The notes under the pieces: model-generated
The model's database searches: none
Told to the model about the DNA's origin: nothing
The model's input: only the letters and a program-made list of their open reading frames with translations
Shown here: positions 19,433 to 29,124 of the stretch, one piece after another
How the letters are laid out: each line of letters begins with the position of its first letter
Numbering within the stretch: position 1 is the stretch's first letter
Origin: Maribacter aestuarii
Lineage (GTDB): Bacteria; Bacteroidota; Bacteroidia; Flavobacteriales; Flavobacteriaceae
DNA: 64,000 nucleotides
Reading direction: 5' to 3'
NCBI RefSeq assembly: GCF_027474845.2
Contig: NZ_CP107031.2
Span: forward strand, 1-64,000
Position numbers and translations under genes: made by a program

Positions 19433-20533
19433 ATGTTAATGGCTGAGAAGAAAATTATTACCAAAAAGTCCTTGGATTTTTTTGAAAAATACCTGAACAA
19501 TGCAGCCCCTACCGGTTATGAATGGGAAGGGCAAAAGTTATGGATGAACTATCTAAAACCGTACGTGGATACTTTTATTACGGATACTTATGGTACCGCC
19601 GTAGGTGTTATAAATCCTGATGCGAAATATAAGGTAGTCATAGAAGGACATTCCGATGAAATTTCATGGTATGTCAATTACATTACGGATAATGGATTGA
19701 TTTACGTAATTCGTAACGGCGGTAGCGACCATCAAATAGCTACCTCGAAATGGGTGAATATCCACACCAAGAAAGGAATCGTAAAAGGTGTGTTCGGGTG
19801 GCCGGCAATACATACCCGAAAAGGTGACAATAAGGAAGAGCGAGCCCCAAAGTTGGATAACATATGTATCGATGTAGGGGCCAAGGATAAGAAGGCCGTA
19901 GAAAAGCTAGGGGTTCATGTAGGTTGTGTCATTACTTATCCTGATACCTTTCATGTACTCAATAAAGATAAATTTGTTTGTAGGGCGATAGATAACCGAG
20001 CTGGTGGATTTATGATTGCCGAGGTAGCCCGGCTATTACATGAGAACAAAAAGAAATTACCTTTTGGACTTTATATAACGAATTCCGTTCAAGAAGAGAT
20101 TGGACTACGTGGTGCCGAAATGATCACACAAACGATTAAGCCTAACGTCGCGATTATCACCGATGTTTGCCACGATACCACCACGCCAATGATTGAGAAG
20201 AAAACCCAGGGTCATACGGAAATAGGTGCTGGACCAGTGATTTCATACGCTCCTGCAGTTCAAAATAAACTACGGGAACGTATTATTGAGACCGCAGAAA
20301 ATAATAAAATACCTTTTCAGCGCATGGCGGCGTCCAGGGCAACTGGTACGGATACAGATGCCTTTGCTTATAGCAACGGCGGTGTGGCTTCTGCACTCAT
20401 TTCTCTTCCATTACGCTATATGCATACAACCGTGGAGATGGTACACCAGGATGATGTAGAAAATGTGATTCGATTGATTTATGAAACGCTTTTGAACATT
20501 AAAGAGGGAGAAACTTTTAGTTATTTCGACTAG
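19433..20533 (+). CDS. M42-family metallopeptidase (glutamyl-aminopeptidase type)
   Basis: A 366-residue cytoplasmic aminopeptidase of family M42, a dinuclear metal enzyme. The metal- and acid-base motifs are visible: IEGHSDEISW (His ligand, about 69-78), CRAIDNRAGG (bridging Asp, about 183-192), NSVQEEIGLRGAE (catalytic Glu pair, about 218-230), ITDVCHDTTTP and the final histidine in LRYMHTTVE near residue 330. Length is typical. It probably forms a dodecameric shell as known for the family. It is a stand-alone gene with a NUDIX gene 33 bp downstream. Confidence 0.95.
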   Translation: MLMAEKKIITKKSLDFFEKYLNNAAPTGYEWEGQKLWMNYLKPYVDTFITDTYGTAVGVINPDAKYKVVIEGHSDEISWYVNYITDNGLIYVIRNGGSDHQIATSKWVNIHTKKGIVKGVFGWPAIHTRKGDNKEERAPKLDNICIDVGAKDKKAVEKLGVHVGCVITYPDTFHVLNKDKFVCRAIDNRAGGFMIAEVARLLHENKKKLPFGLYITNSVQEEIGLRGAEMITQTIKPNVAIITDVCHDTTTPMIEKKTQGHTEIGAGPVISYAPAVQNKLRERIIETAENNKIPFQRMAASRATGTDTDAFAYSNGGVASALISLPLRYMHTTVEMVHQDDVENVIRLIYETLLNIKEGETFSYFD

Positions 20534-20566
20534 ACTTCTTCTGGGAGACAATAATCAGCAAACCCG

Positions 20567-21117
20567 ATGGATGAAATTATAGATATTCTAAACGCCGAAG
20601 GGAAATTTACTGGAGAAAAAAACTCAAGTCCTATGCACATCGCATGGGACTTTTTCATCCTACGGTCCATATTTGGTTCTACACCGCGAACGGTGAGATA
20701 CTCATCCAGCAACGGGGAAAAAATAAAGACACACACCCCTTATTATGGGATGTTTCAGTTGCCGGACACGTAGGAGCGGGAGAAGCTATTGAACTTGCCG
20801 CCATTCGTGAGGTGAAGGAAGAAATCGGACTTGACATAAAAATCGGACGACTGGAGAAAATAGGCATATTTAAATCCATTCAACAACATAGCCAGCATCT
20901 GATTGATCGTGAATTCCATCATACCTATATTTCTGAGCTGAAAATTCCACTATTAAAACTTCGGAAGCAGGACAGCGAGGTTGAGAACTTAGTTTTAATC
21001 GATATCGATAAATTCGAGAAGGAGGTCTTGGCCGATATCAAAACGGATAAATACGTACCGCACGATACTCACTACTATAATACTATAATAAGAACTATTA
21101 GGACGGCTATAGGTTAG
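20567..21117 (+). pseudogene. NUDIX hydrolase, frameshifted near its N-terminus
   Basis: The full protein of about 184 residues is split between two frames: 20567-20622 gives the family start MDEIIDILNAEGKFTGE, and the rest, in another frame to 21117, gives KLKSYAHRMGLFHPT and onwards. The Nudix box GHVGAGEAIELAAIREVKEEIGLDI-like signature (GX5EX7REVXEEXGX) is intact. Related IPP-isomerase-like NUDIX enzymes of Bacteroidota share HPTVHIWFYT and LLWDVSVAGH. One extra A in the A7 run at 20616-20622 restores the frame. The zero-frame sequence is GAA AAA AAC, a canonical -1 slippery heptamer. The 3' end overlaps hisS by 11 bp. Confidence 0.87.
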
Positions 21118-22483
21118 CTATAAAATCTTGAACAGCATTCAAGGAATAGGTCTTTTGCGTACCACTGGCCATATCTTTCACTACAAAGGACTGTTCTTTC
21201 AACTCCTCTTCTCCCAGAAGGATTACATAAGGGACGTTCCTATTATTGGCATACTTGAATTGTTTTTGAATTTTGGCATCCGATGGGTACAAATCGGCCT
21301 TAATACCAGCCTTTCTTAATACCGTGGTTAGTTTGAGTGCTGCAAGGCCTTCTTTAGTTCCAAAGTTCAGACAGAGGACGTCCAACGATTTATCCACGGA
21401 CTCCGGGAAGAGACCAAGTTCCTCTAACACCAAATAGATGCGGTCCAATCCAAAGGAAATTCCAACCCCGCTTACATCCTTTAAGCCAAAAATTCCGGTA
21501 AGATCATCATAACGACCGCCTCCCCCAATGGAACCCATGGCGACACCATCTGGCGCCGAAACCTCAAAGATAGCCCCCGTGTAATAGTTTAGACCTCTGG
21601 CCAAGGTAACATCAATAGTCAACTTTGCGGACTGTAAGCCTAATGACGTGATGGTTTCCAGTATAAATCGGAGCTCCTCAACACCCTTATTCCCTTCTTC
21701 GGACTGCTCGAGCATATTTTCCAAGGTCAGTAATTGGTCCGTATTGCTACCGCCTAAAGAAAACAAGGGCGAAGCTTTTTGAATGGCAGCCTCAGAAATA
21801 CCTTTGGACAACATTTCCTTTTTAACCCCCTCTTCCCCTATTTTATCCAATTTATCCAAAGCAACGGTAAAATCAACCAGCAAATGTTTGGCTCCAATGA
21901 CTTCGGAAATACCAGCTAGGACTTTTCGGTTATTCAGTTTAATCGTAACACTTTCCAGTTGTAAATCGGTGAAAACCGCATCGTAGAGCTGTATCAGTTC
22001 CACTTCCTGTAAAAGCGAATCCGAACCTACGACATCCGCATCACATTGAAAAAACTCTCGAAAACGGCCCTTTTGTGGCCTATCTGCTCGCCAAACCGGT
22101 TGAATCTGATAACGCTTAAATGGAAAATCCAGTTCGTTTTGATGCATAACCACATAACGGGCAAAGGGTACGGTAAGGTCGTAGCGCAGGGCTTTTTCGG
22201 TTATCTTCGGGCCAAGTGATTTGGAATCTTTGGAACTATAGGTATAATCATCCACCTTACTAATAAAATCGCCCGAATTCAAAATCTTGAAAATCAAACG
22301 GTCACCTTCATCCCCGTATTTTCCCATAAGAGTCTCGGAGTTTTCAAAGGAAGGAGTTTCTATAGGCTGGAAACCAAAAGTTTCGAAATGACTTTTTATG
22401 ACATCCGATATATAATTTCTTTTTGCGATTTCAGAAGGGGAAAAATCCCGGGTTCCTTTTGGAATAGATGGTTTTTGTGCCAT
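21107..22483 (-). CDS. hisS: Histidyl-tRNA synthetase
   Basis: Charges tRNA-His. The 458-residue class II synthetase shows motif 1 (FQPIETPSFENSETL), motif 2 with RYDLTVPFARYVV and the QPVWRADRPQKGRFREFFQCDADVVG stretch (parts near residues 100-150), the histidine A motif ARGLNYYTGAIFEV (about 298) and motif 3 GSIGGGGRYDDL with GVGISFGLDRI. A C-terminal anticodon-binding domain follows (about 365-458). The gene is convergent with the NUDIX gene and overlaps its end by 11 bp. Confidence 0.98.
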   Translation of the reverse strand: MAQKPSIPKGTRDFSPSEIAKRNYISDVIKSHFETFGFQPIETPSFENSETLMGKYGDEGDRLIFKILNSGDFISKVDDYTYSSKDSKSLGPKITEKALRYDLTVPFARYVVMHQNELDFPFKRYQIQPVWRADRPQKGRFREFFQCDADVVGSDSLLQEVELIQLYDAVFTDLQLESVTIKLNNRKVLAGISEVIGAKHLLVDFTVALDKLDKIGEEGVKKEMLSKGISEAAIQKASPLFSLGGSNTDQLLTLENMLEQSEEGNKGVEELRFILETITSLGLQSAKLTIDVTLARGLNYYTGAIFEVSAPDGVAMGSIGGGGRYDDLTGIFGLKDVSGVGISFGLDRIYLVLEELGLFPESVDKSLDVLCLNFGTKEGLAALKLTTVLRKAGIKADLYPSDAKIQKQFKYANNRNVPYVILLGEEELKEQSFVVKDMASGTQKTYSLNAVQDFIANL

Positions 22484-22626
22484 TTGGTTACTTAGTTCTT
22501 AAACAAAGATAATTCTTTAGCGGTTGGGGACAAGTCGGGCTTTTTAAAAACTCTTTTTAGGTCTACTCAAAAGAGGTTATTACTCATTAGATAAACCTGG
22601 AGGATTAAAGCGTATTATTTGAGTAT

Positions 22627-23103
22627 TTAGGAGACTTCTATCATTTTTTCGAACCATCGGTACAGTTCTCCCTTGGTAATTATGCCTCCTTGTTGAATCA
22701 GCTTAAATTTATCCAAGTTTTTATCCTCCGTGTAAGCTTTGGATGCGGTTAGATATTCAACGAAATCGGATTGCCAGTTCTTCTTGAACCAATTAAACCC
22801 GACTTTAGTGGTTAGGTCAATTTTTGGGTTCATTACCTTAACAGCAATCAACTTCATTTCCTTATCCGTTAAGAAAAACAGGTTCATCTGTTGCGCAGAA
22901 ATATTTTCCAGATAGGCCACTTTACTCAAGACCCCTTCCCAAATCAAGTCACTGAACACATCAAGTTCATCTTCAGCTACCCTTGGAGTTTCGGTCTTGA
23001 TCTTAGACCATTCGTCACTGGTAATAGATTGTGTAGCTAAGAAATTTATGAATTCTGGGTGAAGTTCTTCCAATTGCTCTTTTGTGAGTCTCGTGTATTT
23101 CAT
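22627..23103 (-). CDS. DUF6495-family protein, function unknown
   Basis: A 158-residue soluble, acidic protein starting MKYTRLTKEQLEELHPEFIN, the recognisable opening of the flavobacterial DUF6495 family. No catalytic motif, signal peptide or membrane helix is seen. It lies downstream of the rpsF-rpsR-rplI operon on the same strand but is separated from it by a hairpin terminator. No function can be inferred. Confidence 0.75.
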   Translation of the reverse strand: MKYTRLTKEQLEELHPEFINFLATQSITSDEWSKIKTETPRVAEDELDVFSDLIWEGVLSKVAYLENISAQQMNLFFLTDKEMKLIAVKVMNPKIDLTTKVGFNWFKKNWQSDFVEYLTASKAYTEDKNLDKFKLIQQGGIITKGELYRWFEKMIEVS

Positions 23104-23111
23104 AGGACATC

Positions 23112-23147
23112 AAAAAAATAGACCCTTCAGAAAACTGAAAGGTCTAT
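23112..23147 (-). terminator. Terminator of the rpsF-rpsR-rplI operon
   Basis: On the minus strand, ATAGACC and GGTCTAT (7 bp) plus an inner TTCAG/CTGAA (5 bp, opposing mismatch) form a stem with a 4-nt loop. It is followed by a run of seven T (A-run 23112-23118 on the plus strand). It lies 20 bp after the rplI stop. Confidence 0.85.
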
Positions 23148-23167
23148 AAACTTATTTTCTGTAATAA

Positions 23168-23620
23168 TTATTTTTGCTCTGCGATTACCTCAAAAGGGAA
23201 ATCTACAACAACATCCCTATGCAAGCGAATCTGTGCATTGTATGGTCCAGTCCTTTTCACAGAACCACCTTGTATGTTGATGAATTTCTTATCGATTGAG
23301 TGTCCTTCTTTTTCTAAGGCTGCAGCTAAATCAATTGTAGTAACAGAACCAAACAACTTATCGCCAGCTCCTGTTTTTGCGGTAATTTTCATCTCCAATG
23401 CTTTCAAAGCATCAGCAGTCTTATTCGCAGCATCTACAATTTTCTTTTCTTTATGTGCTCTTTGTTTTAGGTTCTCGGCCAACACCTTTTTAGCCGATGC
23501 TGTGGCCATAGCGGCCAAACCGTTAGGAATAAGGTAATTTCTACCGTATCCGTTTTTAACGTTTACCACATCGTCTTTAAAACCTAAGTTCTCTACGTCT
23601 TTCTTTAATATAAGCTCCAT
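23168..23620 (-). CDS. rplI: 50S ribosomal protein L9
   Basis: L9 binds 23S rRNA domain V and limits translocation errors. The 150-residue protein has the standard N-terminal domain (MELILKKDVENLGFKDDVV, then VKNGYGRNYLIPNGLA, about 22-37), the long connecting helix rich in Lys and Ala, and the C-terminal RNA-binding domain with KLFGSVTTIDLAAAL. It is the third gene of the operon rpsF-rpsR-rplI, 12 bp after rpsR. Confidence 0.98.
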   Translation of the reverse strand: MELILKKDVENLGFKDDVVNVKNGYGRNYLIPNGLAAMATASAKKVLAENLKQRAHKEKKIVDAANKTADALKALEMKITAKTGAGDKLFGSVTTIDLAAALEKEGHSIDKKFINIQGGSVKRTGPYNAQIRLHRDVVVDFPFEVIAEQK

Positions 23621-23632
23621 GATTCTTTTCTT

Positions 23633-23929
23633 TTATTTTAATAAATCACCAACGTATGGCATTAAAGCCAAATGACGAGCTCTCTTTACGGCCTGAGCCA
23701 CTTTCCTCTGATACTTTAATGAAGTACCTGTAAGTCTTCTAGGCAATAGTTTACCCTGTTCGTTCACCAACTTCATTAAGAAATCGGGGTCTTTATAGTC
23801 TACATATTTAATACCAGACTTTTTAAACCTGCAATACTTCTTCTTTGTGTTGGTTTCAATGTTCAACGGGGTTAGATATCTTATCTCCCCATCCTTTTTA
23901 CCTTTTGCTTGTTGTTGTAATGTTGCCAT
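23633..23929 (-). CDS. rpsR: 30S ribosomal protein S18
   Basis: S18 binds with S6 to the central domain of 16S rRNA. The 98-residue protein shows the core motifs [39 protein letters not shown] and [14 protein letters not shown]. It has the N-terminal extension typical of Bacteroidota. It lies 5 bp after rpsF and 12 bp before rplI in the classical gene order. Confidence 0.98.
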   Translation of the reverse strand: MATLQQQAKGKKDGEIRYLTPLNIETNTKKKYCRFKKSGIKYVDYKDPDFLMKLVNEQGKLLPRRLTGTSLKYQRKVAQAVKRARHLALMPYVGDLLK

Positions 23930-23934
23930 AATTC

Positions 23935-24276
23935 TTAAGCTTTAGCGGTTTTGTTTCTTGTTCTTCTCTTTTCTGCCCATGCGATGGCATGTTTGTCCAA
24001 TTTAACGGTCAAAAAGCGCATCACACGCTCGTCTCTTCTAAACTCCTGTTCGTAAGGCAAAACTACCTCACCGGAATTAGTGAATTCGAACAAGTGGTAA
24101 AACCCACTTTTTTTGTTTTGGATGGGATAAGCCAATTTTTTTAGGCCCCAATTCTCTTTGGCTACCATTTTGGCTCCATTCTTAATTAAGAAATCTTCAA
24201 ATTTCTTAACTGTTTCCTCTATCTGAACATCAGATAGAACGGGATTCAAGATGAAAACAGTTTCGTAATGGTTCAT
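23935..24276 (-). CDS. rpsF: 30S ribosomal protein S6
   Basis: S6 forms a heterodimer with S18 on the small subunit. The 113-residue protein begins [20 protein letters not shown] and contains [20 protein letters not shown] and [16 protein letters not shown], as expected. It is the first gene of rpsF-rpsR-rplI. A TATTTTTG promoter element lies about 25 bp upstream. No ssb gene is in the operon. Confidence 0.98.
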   Translation of the reverse strand: MNHYETVFILNPVLSDVQIEETVKKFEDFLIKNGAKMVAKENWGLKKLAYPIQNKKSGFYHLFEFTNSGEVVLPYEQEFRRDERVMRFLTVKLDKHAIAWAEKRRTRNKTAKA

Positions 24277-24298
24277 ATTATATTTGTTTTAAGGAGTG

Positions 24299-24306
24299 CA
24301 AAAATA
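24299..24306 (-). promoter_or_regulatory. Putative -7 promoter element of rpsF-rpsR-rplI
   Basis: On the minus strand the sequence is TATTTTTG, matching TAnnTTTG. The surrounding CTATTTTTGCACTC is identical to the sequence at the rplS promoter (10870-10883). The upstream -33 region is only T/A-rich. Confidence 0.45.
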
Positions 24307-24506
24307 GCTATTATTTTAAAATAATTATAAGAAATGAAGAAATTCTTCGTTATAGGAAGAAGCAAGATTAAAAATATTGAACCAAATCTTAAAACCCATG
24401 TTCATTGCCAATTATACGATCAACACTACATTGTTTACATCTTTTGTTGCAGTTAAGCGTGTTTTTTCGGTAATTTGTCGATGATTTAACCCCACAAATC
24501 AGCCCT

Positions 24507-25199
24507 ATGAAATTACGAAGTATTATCGTTGACGATTCATCCATGCAAAGGATGGCCGTCGCAAAGTTGGTAAACAACCATCCCAACTTGGCCATGGTAG
24601 CGGAATACAGCAATGCTATTGAAGCTAAGAACGGAATTAAAAACAACGAGATAGATTTAATTTTTCTCGATGTTGAGATGCCTATTATTACAGGATTTGA
24701 CCTACTCGAGTCCCTGGATAACAGCCCTCAGGTAATTTTAATTACCGGTAAACCCGATTATGCCCTTAAAGCTTTTGATTATGATGTAACGGATTATTTA
24801 CATAAGCCGATTACCATGGCACGCTTTGATGCATCTGTTAAAAGAGCCGTTGCAAAATATGAGCAAATGAACAGGGTTACCGAAGACGAAGAGCACATCT
24901 TTGTGAAGAGTAATCTTAAGAAAAGAAAAGTTATCCTAAACGATATCAAGTGGATAGAAGCGCTTGGTGACTATATAAAATTGGTTACCGACGAAGCTAA
25001 TATTGTAATTTTATCAACAATGAAATCTTTCGAAAAGCAATTGCCGGAAGACAAGTTTTTAAGAATCCACAAATCCTATATCGTTAACTTGGAAAAAGTT
25101 GAAAAATTCAACAGTAAGAATGTTGAAGTTAGTGGACGTTCCATTCCTTTAAGTAGAAACAAAAAAACGGAATTGGCCGAAGCACTAAGCAACGTATAG
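24507..25199 (+). CDS. LytTR-family DNA-binding response regulator
   Basis: A 230-residue two-component regulator. The receiver domain (about 1-120) has the phospho-acceptor aspartate in DLIFLDVEMP (Asp55), acidic residues VDDSSMQR at the N-terminus, Thr in LITGKP and Lys in YLHKPI. The LytTR DNA-binding domain (about 130-230) has IFVKSNLKKRKVILNDIKWI, the conserved DYIKLVT and FLRIHKSYIVNLEKVE. No histidine kinase is adjacent, so it is an orphan here. The upstream gap of 230 bp to rpsF contains both promoters. Targets are unknown. Confidence 0.95.
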   Translation: MKLRSIIVDDSSMQRMAVAKLVNNHPNLAMVAEYSNAIEAKNGIKNNEIDLIFLDVEMPIITGFDLLESLDNSPQVILITGKPDYALKAFDYDVTDYLHKPITMARFDASVKRAVAKYEQMNRVTEDEEHIFVKSNLKKRKVILNDIKWIEALGDYIKLVTDEANIVILSTMKSFEKQLPEDKFLRIHKSYIVNLEKVEKFNSKNVEVSGRSIPLSRNKKTELAEALSNV

Positions 25200-25225
25200 C
25201 ATATGATATAATCTTACTCAATATG

Positions 25226-25253
25226 AAAACCGCCTTTATGGCGGTTTTTCTTT
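25226..25253. terminator. Bidirectional terminator between the LytTR regulator and priA
   Basis: A 9-bp stem (AAAACCGCC / GGCGGTTTT) with a 5-nt loop lies between two convergent genes, with T-rich sequence on the right and A-rich on the left. Confidence 0.9.
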
Positions 25254-27710
25254 TTAAATATGGTCTACATTATAAATGACACGGACACTTCTGTACATAG
25301 AAATTGCATTGAATGATTTTTCTATTCTCCTAATATTATTCTTCGTGGTGGCTAATGATTCCTTTTTGCCAATTTTGACCAAAAGATGTTTCAGATATTG
25401 ATTTCGGATTCTGGCAACAGGTGGATACTCGGGCCCCAGTACGGTGCCTCCAAAATTATTTTTCAATGCCCCGCAGAACCAATCCGCAGCTTCGTTGAGA
25501 ATATTGAAATTTTTATGTTTGAACGTAATCTTTATAATACGGTTGGTGGGAGGATACCTGTACTGCTCACGTTCATACAATTGCTCATTAAACATGGCTT
25601 CATAGTCACTTGTAGTAACTTGTTTTAAAATTTGATGGTACGGATTATAACTTTGTATGATGACCTTGCCCCTTTTCTTGGTCCTGCCCGCCCTTCCAGA
25701 AACTTGCGTCAATAATTGGAAACTACGTTCATGCGCCCTATAATCTGGGAAATTTAAGAGGGCATCCGCGTTCATAACGCCGACAAGGCTTACATGTCTA
25801 AAATCCAATCCCTTGGTCAGCATTTGTGTTCCGATGAGTATGTCCATTTCCTGCCGTTCAAAGGCTGTGATAATTTTTTCATACGCATGCTTACCACGGG
25901 TCGTATCCAAATCCATACGGCCTACTTTTGCCTCTGGAAAGAGTTTCCTTACCTCCTCCTCTATCTGCTCCGTCCCGAAACCTTTAGTATCCAAATCTGG
26001 ACTTCCACAAGCCTGACATGATTCCGGTAATGCGGCGTGATGTCCACAATAATGACACCTAATTTGTTTTCTATATTGATGATAGGTGAGGCTTACATCA
26101 CAATTTGGGCATTGAGGGGTATGTCCACAGGTTAAACACTCCAATATCGGAGCGTAGCCCCGTCTATTTTGAAATAGAATAATTTGCTCCCCAGTATCTA
26201 GGCATTGTGTAACCTCCTCAAGTAAACGTTCGGAAAAATGACCTTTCATCTTCCGTTTTCGTTGTGCCTCCTTAATGTCCACAAGTTCCATATCTGGCAT
26301 TAACACATTTCCGAAGCGTCTATTTATCTCCGTATATCCGTATTTTCCCAACTGCACATTATAGTAACTCTCGATGCTTGGCGTTGCCGAACCCAATAGG
26401 ACATCTGCATCATGAAATTTGCCTAACACTATAGCCGCATCTCTTGCATGATACCGGGGAGCGGGATCAAACTGTTTAAAGGAACTTTCGTGCTCTTCGT
26501 CAACTATTACCAAGCCCAAATTTTGAAACGGTAGGAACAAGGCCGACCGAGCACCTATTACAATTTGAGCCTTTTGCTTGTCATGCAAAACATTGTTCCA
26601 GGCCTCTACTCTTTCCTGAACGGTATATTTAGAGTGATAGACAGCAATGTTTTCACCAAAGTATTCCTGTAACCGGGAGATGAGTTGCGTGGTGAGCGCT
26701 ATTTCAGGCAATAAATAGAGTACTTGTTTATTTTTAGCGATACATGCATCGATGAGTTTTACGTAGACTTCGGTCTTTCCCGAGGAGGTCACACCTTTTA
26801 GGAGTGTAACTTTTTTATCTTCAAAAGCTTGTGAAATATCCTCTAAGGCTTTTTCCTGATATTCGTTCAGGTCCTTTGTTTCTAAATTTTCTTCGGTGTT
26901 ATCATAATTCACTCGGTCCTTTCTAATAAAATATTCCTCCAGAATACCTTTATCTACCAAAGCTTTAATAATAGCACTGGAACTTCCACTGAATTTCTCC
27001 AAATCCGCAATAGAAATTGGTTTCATAGTATTGCCCTGCAGTTGAAAAAGAGATAATACTACCTGACTCTGTTTCGGGGCTCTTTTTAGGGTCTCCAATA
27101 GCTTTTCCAGAGCAAGGTCCGACGTGAATTCGTTTCCTAACCGAACATAACGCACCAACTTAGGTTTGTACTGCTCATAAACTTCTTCTTTGAGTTTGAT
27201 AATATTCTTCTCTAAAAGCCGATGCAATATGGGCATTACATTTTTTCTATCGACTATGGCGGCCACCTCATGCACTTTTAATACAGATTGATGCTGTAAT
27301 GCTTCAAATACTAGAAACTCGTTGTCCCCAAGTTCTAGCTCGTCTACGGTCACTTCCATATTACGCAATACCAATGTTTCACTCTCCAACAAAAAAGCGC
27401 CGGGCAGTGCGCTTCGGACCACCTCGCCTAGCGTACACATGTAGTAATCCGCAATCCATTGCCAATGTCGCAATTGGATTTGTGTTACTATAGGAGTATC
27501 GTCCAGAACTTGATGAATCTCTTTGGCCTCATAGACTTCGGGAGGGGTTTGGTGTACCTTTGATATGAGTCCGGTATATATTTTTGATTTGCCAAATGGT
27601 ACTGCGACACGCATGCCCTGCCTTAGAATCAGGGCTTCTTCACCACTTATGCTGTAAGTGAAGTGCCTTTCCAAAGGAATAGGCAAAATAACGTTGATAA
27701 AGTTCGCCAT
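25254..27710 (-). CDS. priA: Primosomal protein N' (replication restart helicase PriA)
   Basis: PriA recognises stalled forks and reloads the replisome. The protein of about 818 residues contains the N-terminal 3'-DNA-binding domain, Walker A in LLKGVTSSGKTEVY (about 305), DEEHESSF (motif II), GSATPS (motif III), eight zinc-binding cysteines in CLTCGHTPQCPNC, CHYCG and CQACG (about 533-570), and the helicase motifs GTQMLTKGLDF and QVSGRAGR. The frame is open further upstream to 27737, but the ATG at 27710 gives the family start MANFINVILP and avoids overlap with the DUF2147 gene, whose stop ends 5 bp before it. Confidence 0.97.
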   Translation of the reverse strand: MANFINVILPIPLERHFTYSISGEEALILRQGMRVAVPFGKSKIYTGLISKVHQTPPEVYEAKEIHQVLDDTPIVTQIQLRHWQWIADYYMCTLGEVVRSALPGAFLLESETLVLRNMEVTVDELELGDNEFLVFEALQHQSVLKVHEVAAIVDRKNVMPILHRLLEKNIIKLKEEVYEQYKPKLVRYVRLGNEFTSDLALEKLLETLKRAPKQSQVVLSLFQLQGNTMKPISIADLEKFSGSSSAIIKALVDKGILEEYFIRKDRVNYDNTEENLETKDLNEYQEKALEDISQAFEDKKVTLLKGVTSSGKTEVYVKLIDACIAKNKQVLYLLPEIALTTQLISRLQEYFGENIAVYHSKYTVQERVEAWNNVLHDKQKAQIVIGARSALFLPFQNLGLVIVDEEHESSFKQFDPAPRYHARDAAIVLGKFHDADVLLGSATPSIESYYNVQLGKYGYTEINRRFGNVLMPDMELVDIKEAQRKRKMKGHFSERLLEEVTQCLDTGEQIILFQNRRGYAPILECLTCGHTPQCPNCDVSLTYHQYRKQIRCHYCGHHAALPESCQACGSPDLDTKGFGTEQIEEEVRKLFPEAKVGRMDLDTTRGKHAYEKIITAFERQEMDILIGTQMLTKGLDFRHVSLVGVMNADALLNFPDYRAHERSFQLLTQVSGRAGRTKKRGKVIIQSYNPYHQILKQVTTSDYEAMFNEQLYEREQYRYPPTNRIIKITFKHKNFNILNEAADWFCGALKNNFGGTVLGPEYPPVARIRNQYLKHLLVKIGKKESLATTKNNIRRIEKSFNAISMYRSVRVIYNVDHI

Positions 27711-27715
27711 ACATA

Positions 27716-28156
27716 TTAACCTTCCACACGTAACCACGTTTGCGTTCGATAAATGAAAGCGAGATAACCGCGTACTTTAAGTTCGTTGGGGTCATCTGGA
27801 TTTAGCCATATTCTAAAGCGAAAAGACATAGCTTGCTCCGGGTCGAATAGTCTTTTTCCTTTCCATTCCCCGTCCTCGTTTTTTTCGCCAGCAGTAATGA
27901 TTTCCATACCCACGACTGGTTCATCCTTCAATTCTCCATCGCACTTGATACAAACCGCATCTTTCTTTCCTTCTTCCAATATTTCTTCAACGTAGCCATA
28001 CATCTTTCCCTCCTTTTTATAAATGTGAATGATGCCTTTTGGTTTACCCGTTCGGTCATCTATAGTTTTCCATTTCCCAAATACGCTCTGGGCGTTAACA
28101 AAAGTAGATGTACATAAAAATAAGAGAATCAAGAGACTTAGACGGGGGTATATCAT
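27716..28156 (-). CDS. DUF2147-family exported protein
   Basis: A 146-residue protein with a signal peptide (LLILLFLCTSTFVNAQ, cleavage near residue 22). The mature part starts SVFGKWKTIDDRTGKPKGII and contains CIKCDGE and a C-terminal LRVRGYLAFIYRTQTWLR strand, as in the DUF2147 family (a small lipocalin-like beta-barrel in known structures). The function is unknown; the location is periplasm. It overlaps the YihY-family gene by 4 bp and is followed closely by priA. Confidence 0.85.
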   Translation of the reverse strand: MIYPRLSLLILLFLCTSTFVNAQSVFGKWKTIDDRTGKPKGIIHIYKKEGKMYGYVEEILEEGKKDAVCIKCDGELKDEPVVGMEIITAGEKNEDGEWKGKRLFDPEQAMSFRFRIWLNPDDPNELKVRGYLAFIYRTQTWLRVEG

Positions 28157-29124
28157 TCTTCTTTTTTAGTAATCTTCCTCAAGGAGTTCAAGGAAGCATT
28201 AAGTTCAAAACCAAGCAACAAGATATTGGAATTTAGCCAAATGTAGACCATCAGAATTAATAATCCTCCCAATGCACCATATAACTCATTGTATCTAGCA
28301 AATTTTTCCACATAAATACCAAAGAGATACGAAGTGATTAAAAATAGAATGGTCGTCATCAACGCACCCACCGAGAAAAACCTTGCTTGTTTCCCTTCTC
28401 GTGTACCAAAGTAATAAAGTGTGGCGGTCGTAAAATACGAAAGGATTACAAAGAACAATACTTTGGCAATTTGCACGCCTATTATCTCATCCTTGCCCAA
28501 CACATAACCTCCCTGTCTTGCGGCAAATTCCGATAAGTAGCCCAACACATAGAATTCAAAATAAATAAAAGCTACAAAACCTACTATAATAAGAATAGCC
28601 AAAATCAAGCCTACCATTAACGCGAATAGATATTGTCTAAAAAAATTCCGTGTAAGTTCAATATGATAGGAAGTTTCAAATCCGCCAAATATCGAGTTTA
28701 CACCGTTGGCAACCAGAAAAATGGACAAGAGAAAGGCAGAAGACAGGAGTCCTCCCCTTTTTTGATCTTTTATCTGTTGAAAAACTTCTCCAAAATATTC
28801 ACCTGTTGCAGTAGGTAGAAAAGATTCCAGGAACATTTGAAATTGAATTTCAAAATCGGCATTTTCTAAACTTATATAGGACACCAAAAACGGTACTAGG
28901 GTTACCATAAATATCAACAACGGAAACAATGCAAGGAAAAGACTAAAAGCTATAGCACTTGCACGCGTGGAAATGGCACCTTTTAAGATGCCGCTCACAT
29001 ACATTTCCGTTAAATCATATGCTGAGAGCCCTTCAAAACCGGGTAATTTTATCTTCTTAAGAATACGGACAAACCAGTCTACAACAGGTATTTTTTCTAG
29101 TTTTTCCTCAATTTCGGTCGACAT
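28153..29124 (-). CDS. YihY/BrkB-family inner-membrane protein
   Basis: A 323-residue integral membrane protein with about six transmembrane helices and the family motif region ASAIAFSLFLALFPLLIF (about 57-74) and LYGALGGLLILMVYIWLNS (about 280-298). The YihY/BrkB family was once annotated as ribonuclease BN, but it has no nuclease motif; its role is unresolved. The gene overlaps DUF2147 by 4 bp and begins one base after the nadC stop, so nadC-yihY-DUF2147-priA may be one transcript. Confidence 0.92.
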   Translation of the reverse strand: MSTEIEEKLEKIPVVDWFVRILKKIKLPGFEGLSAYDLTEMYVSGILKGAISTRASAIAFSLFLALFPLLIFMVTLVPFLVSYISLENADFEIQFQMFLESFLPTATGEYFGEVFQQIKDQKRGGLLSSAFLLSIFLVANGVNSIFGGFETSYHIELTRNFFRQYLFALMVGLILAILIIVGFVAFIYFEFYVLGYLSEFAARQGGYVLGKDEIIGVQIAKVLFFVILSYFTTATLYYFGTREGKQARFFSVGALMTTILFLITSYLFGIYVEKFARYNELYGALGGLLILMVYIWLNSNILLLGFELNASLNSLRKITKKEE

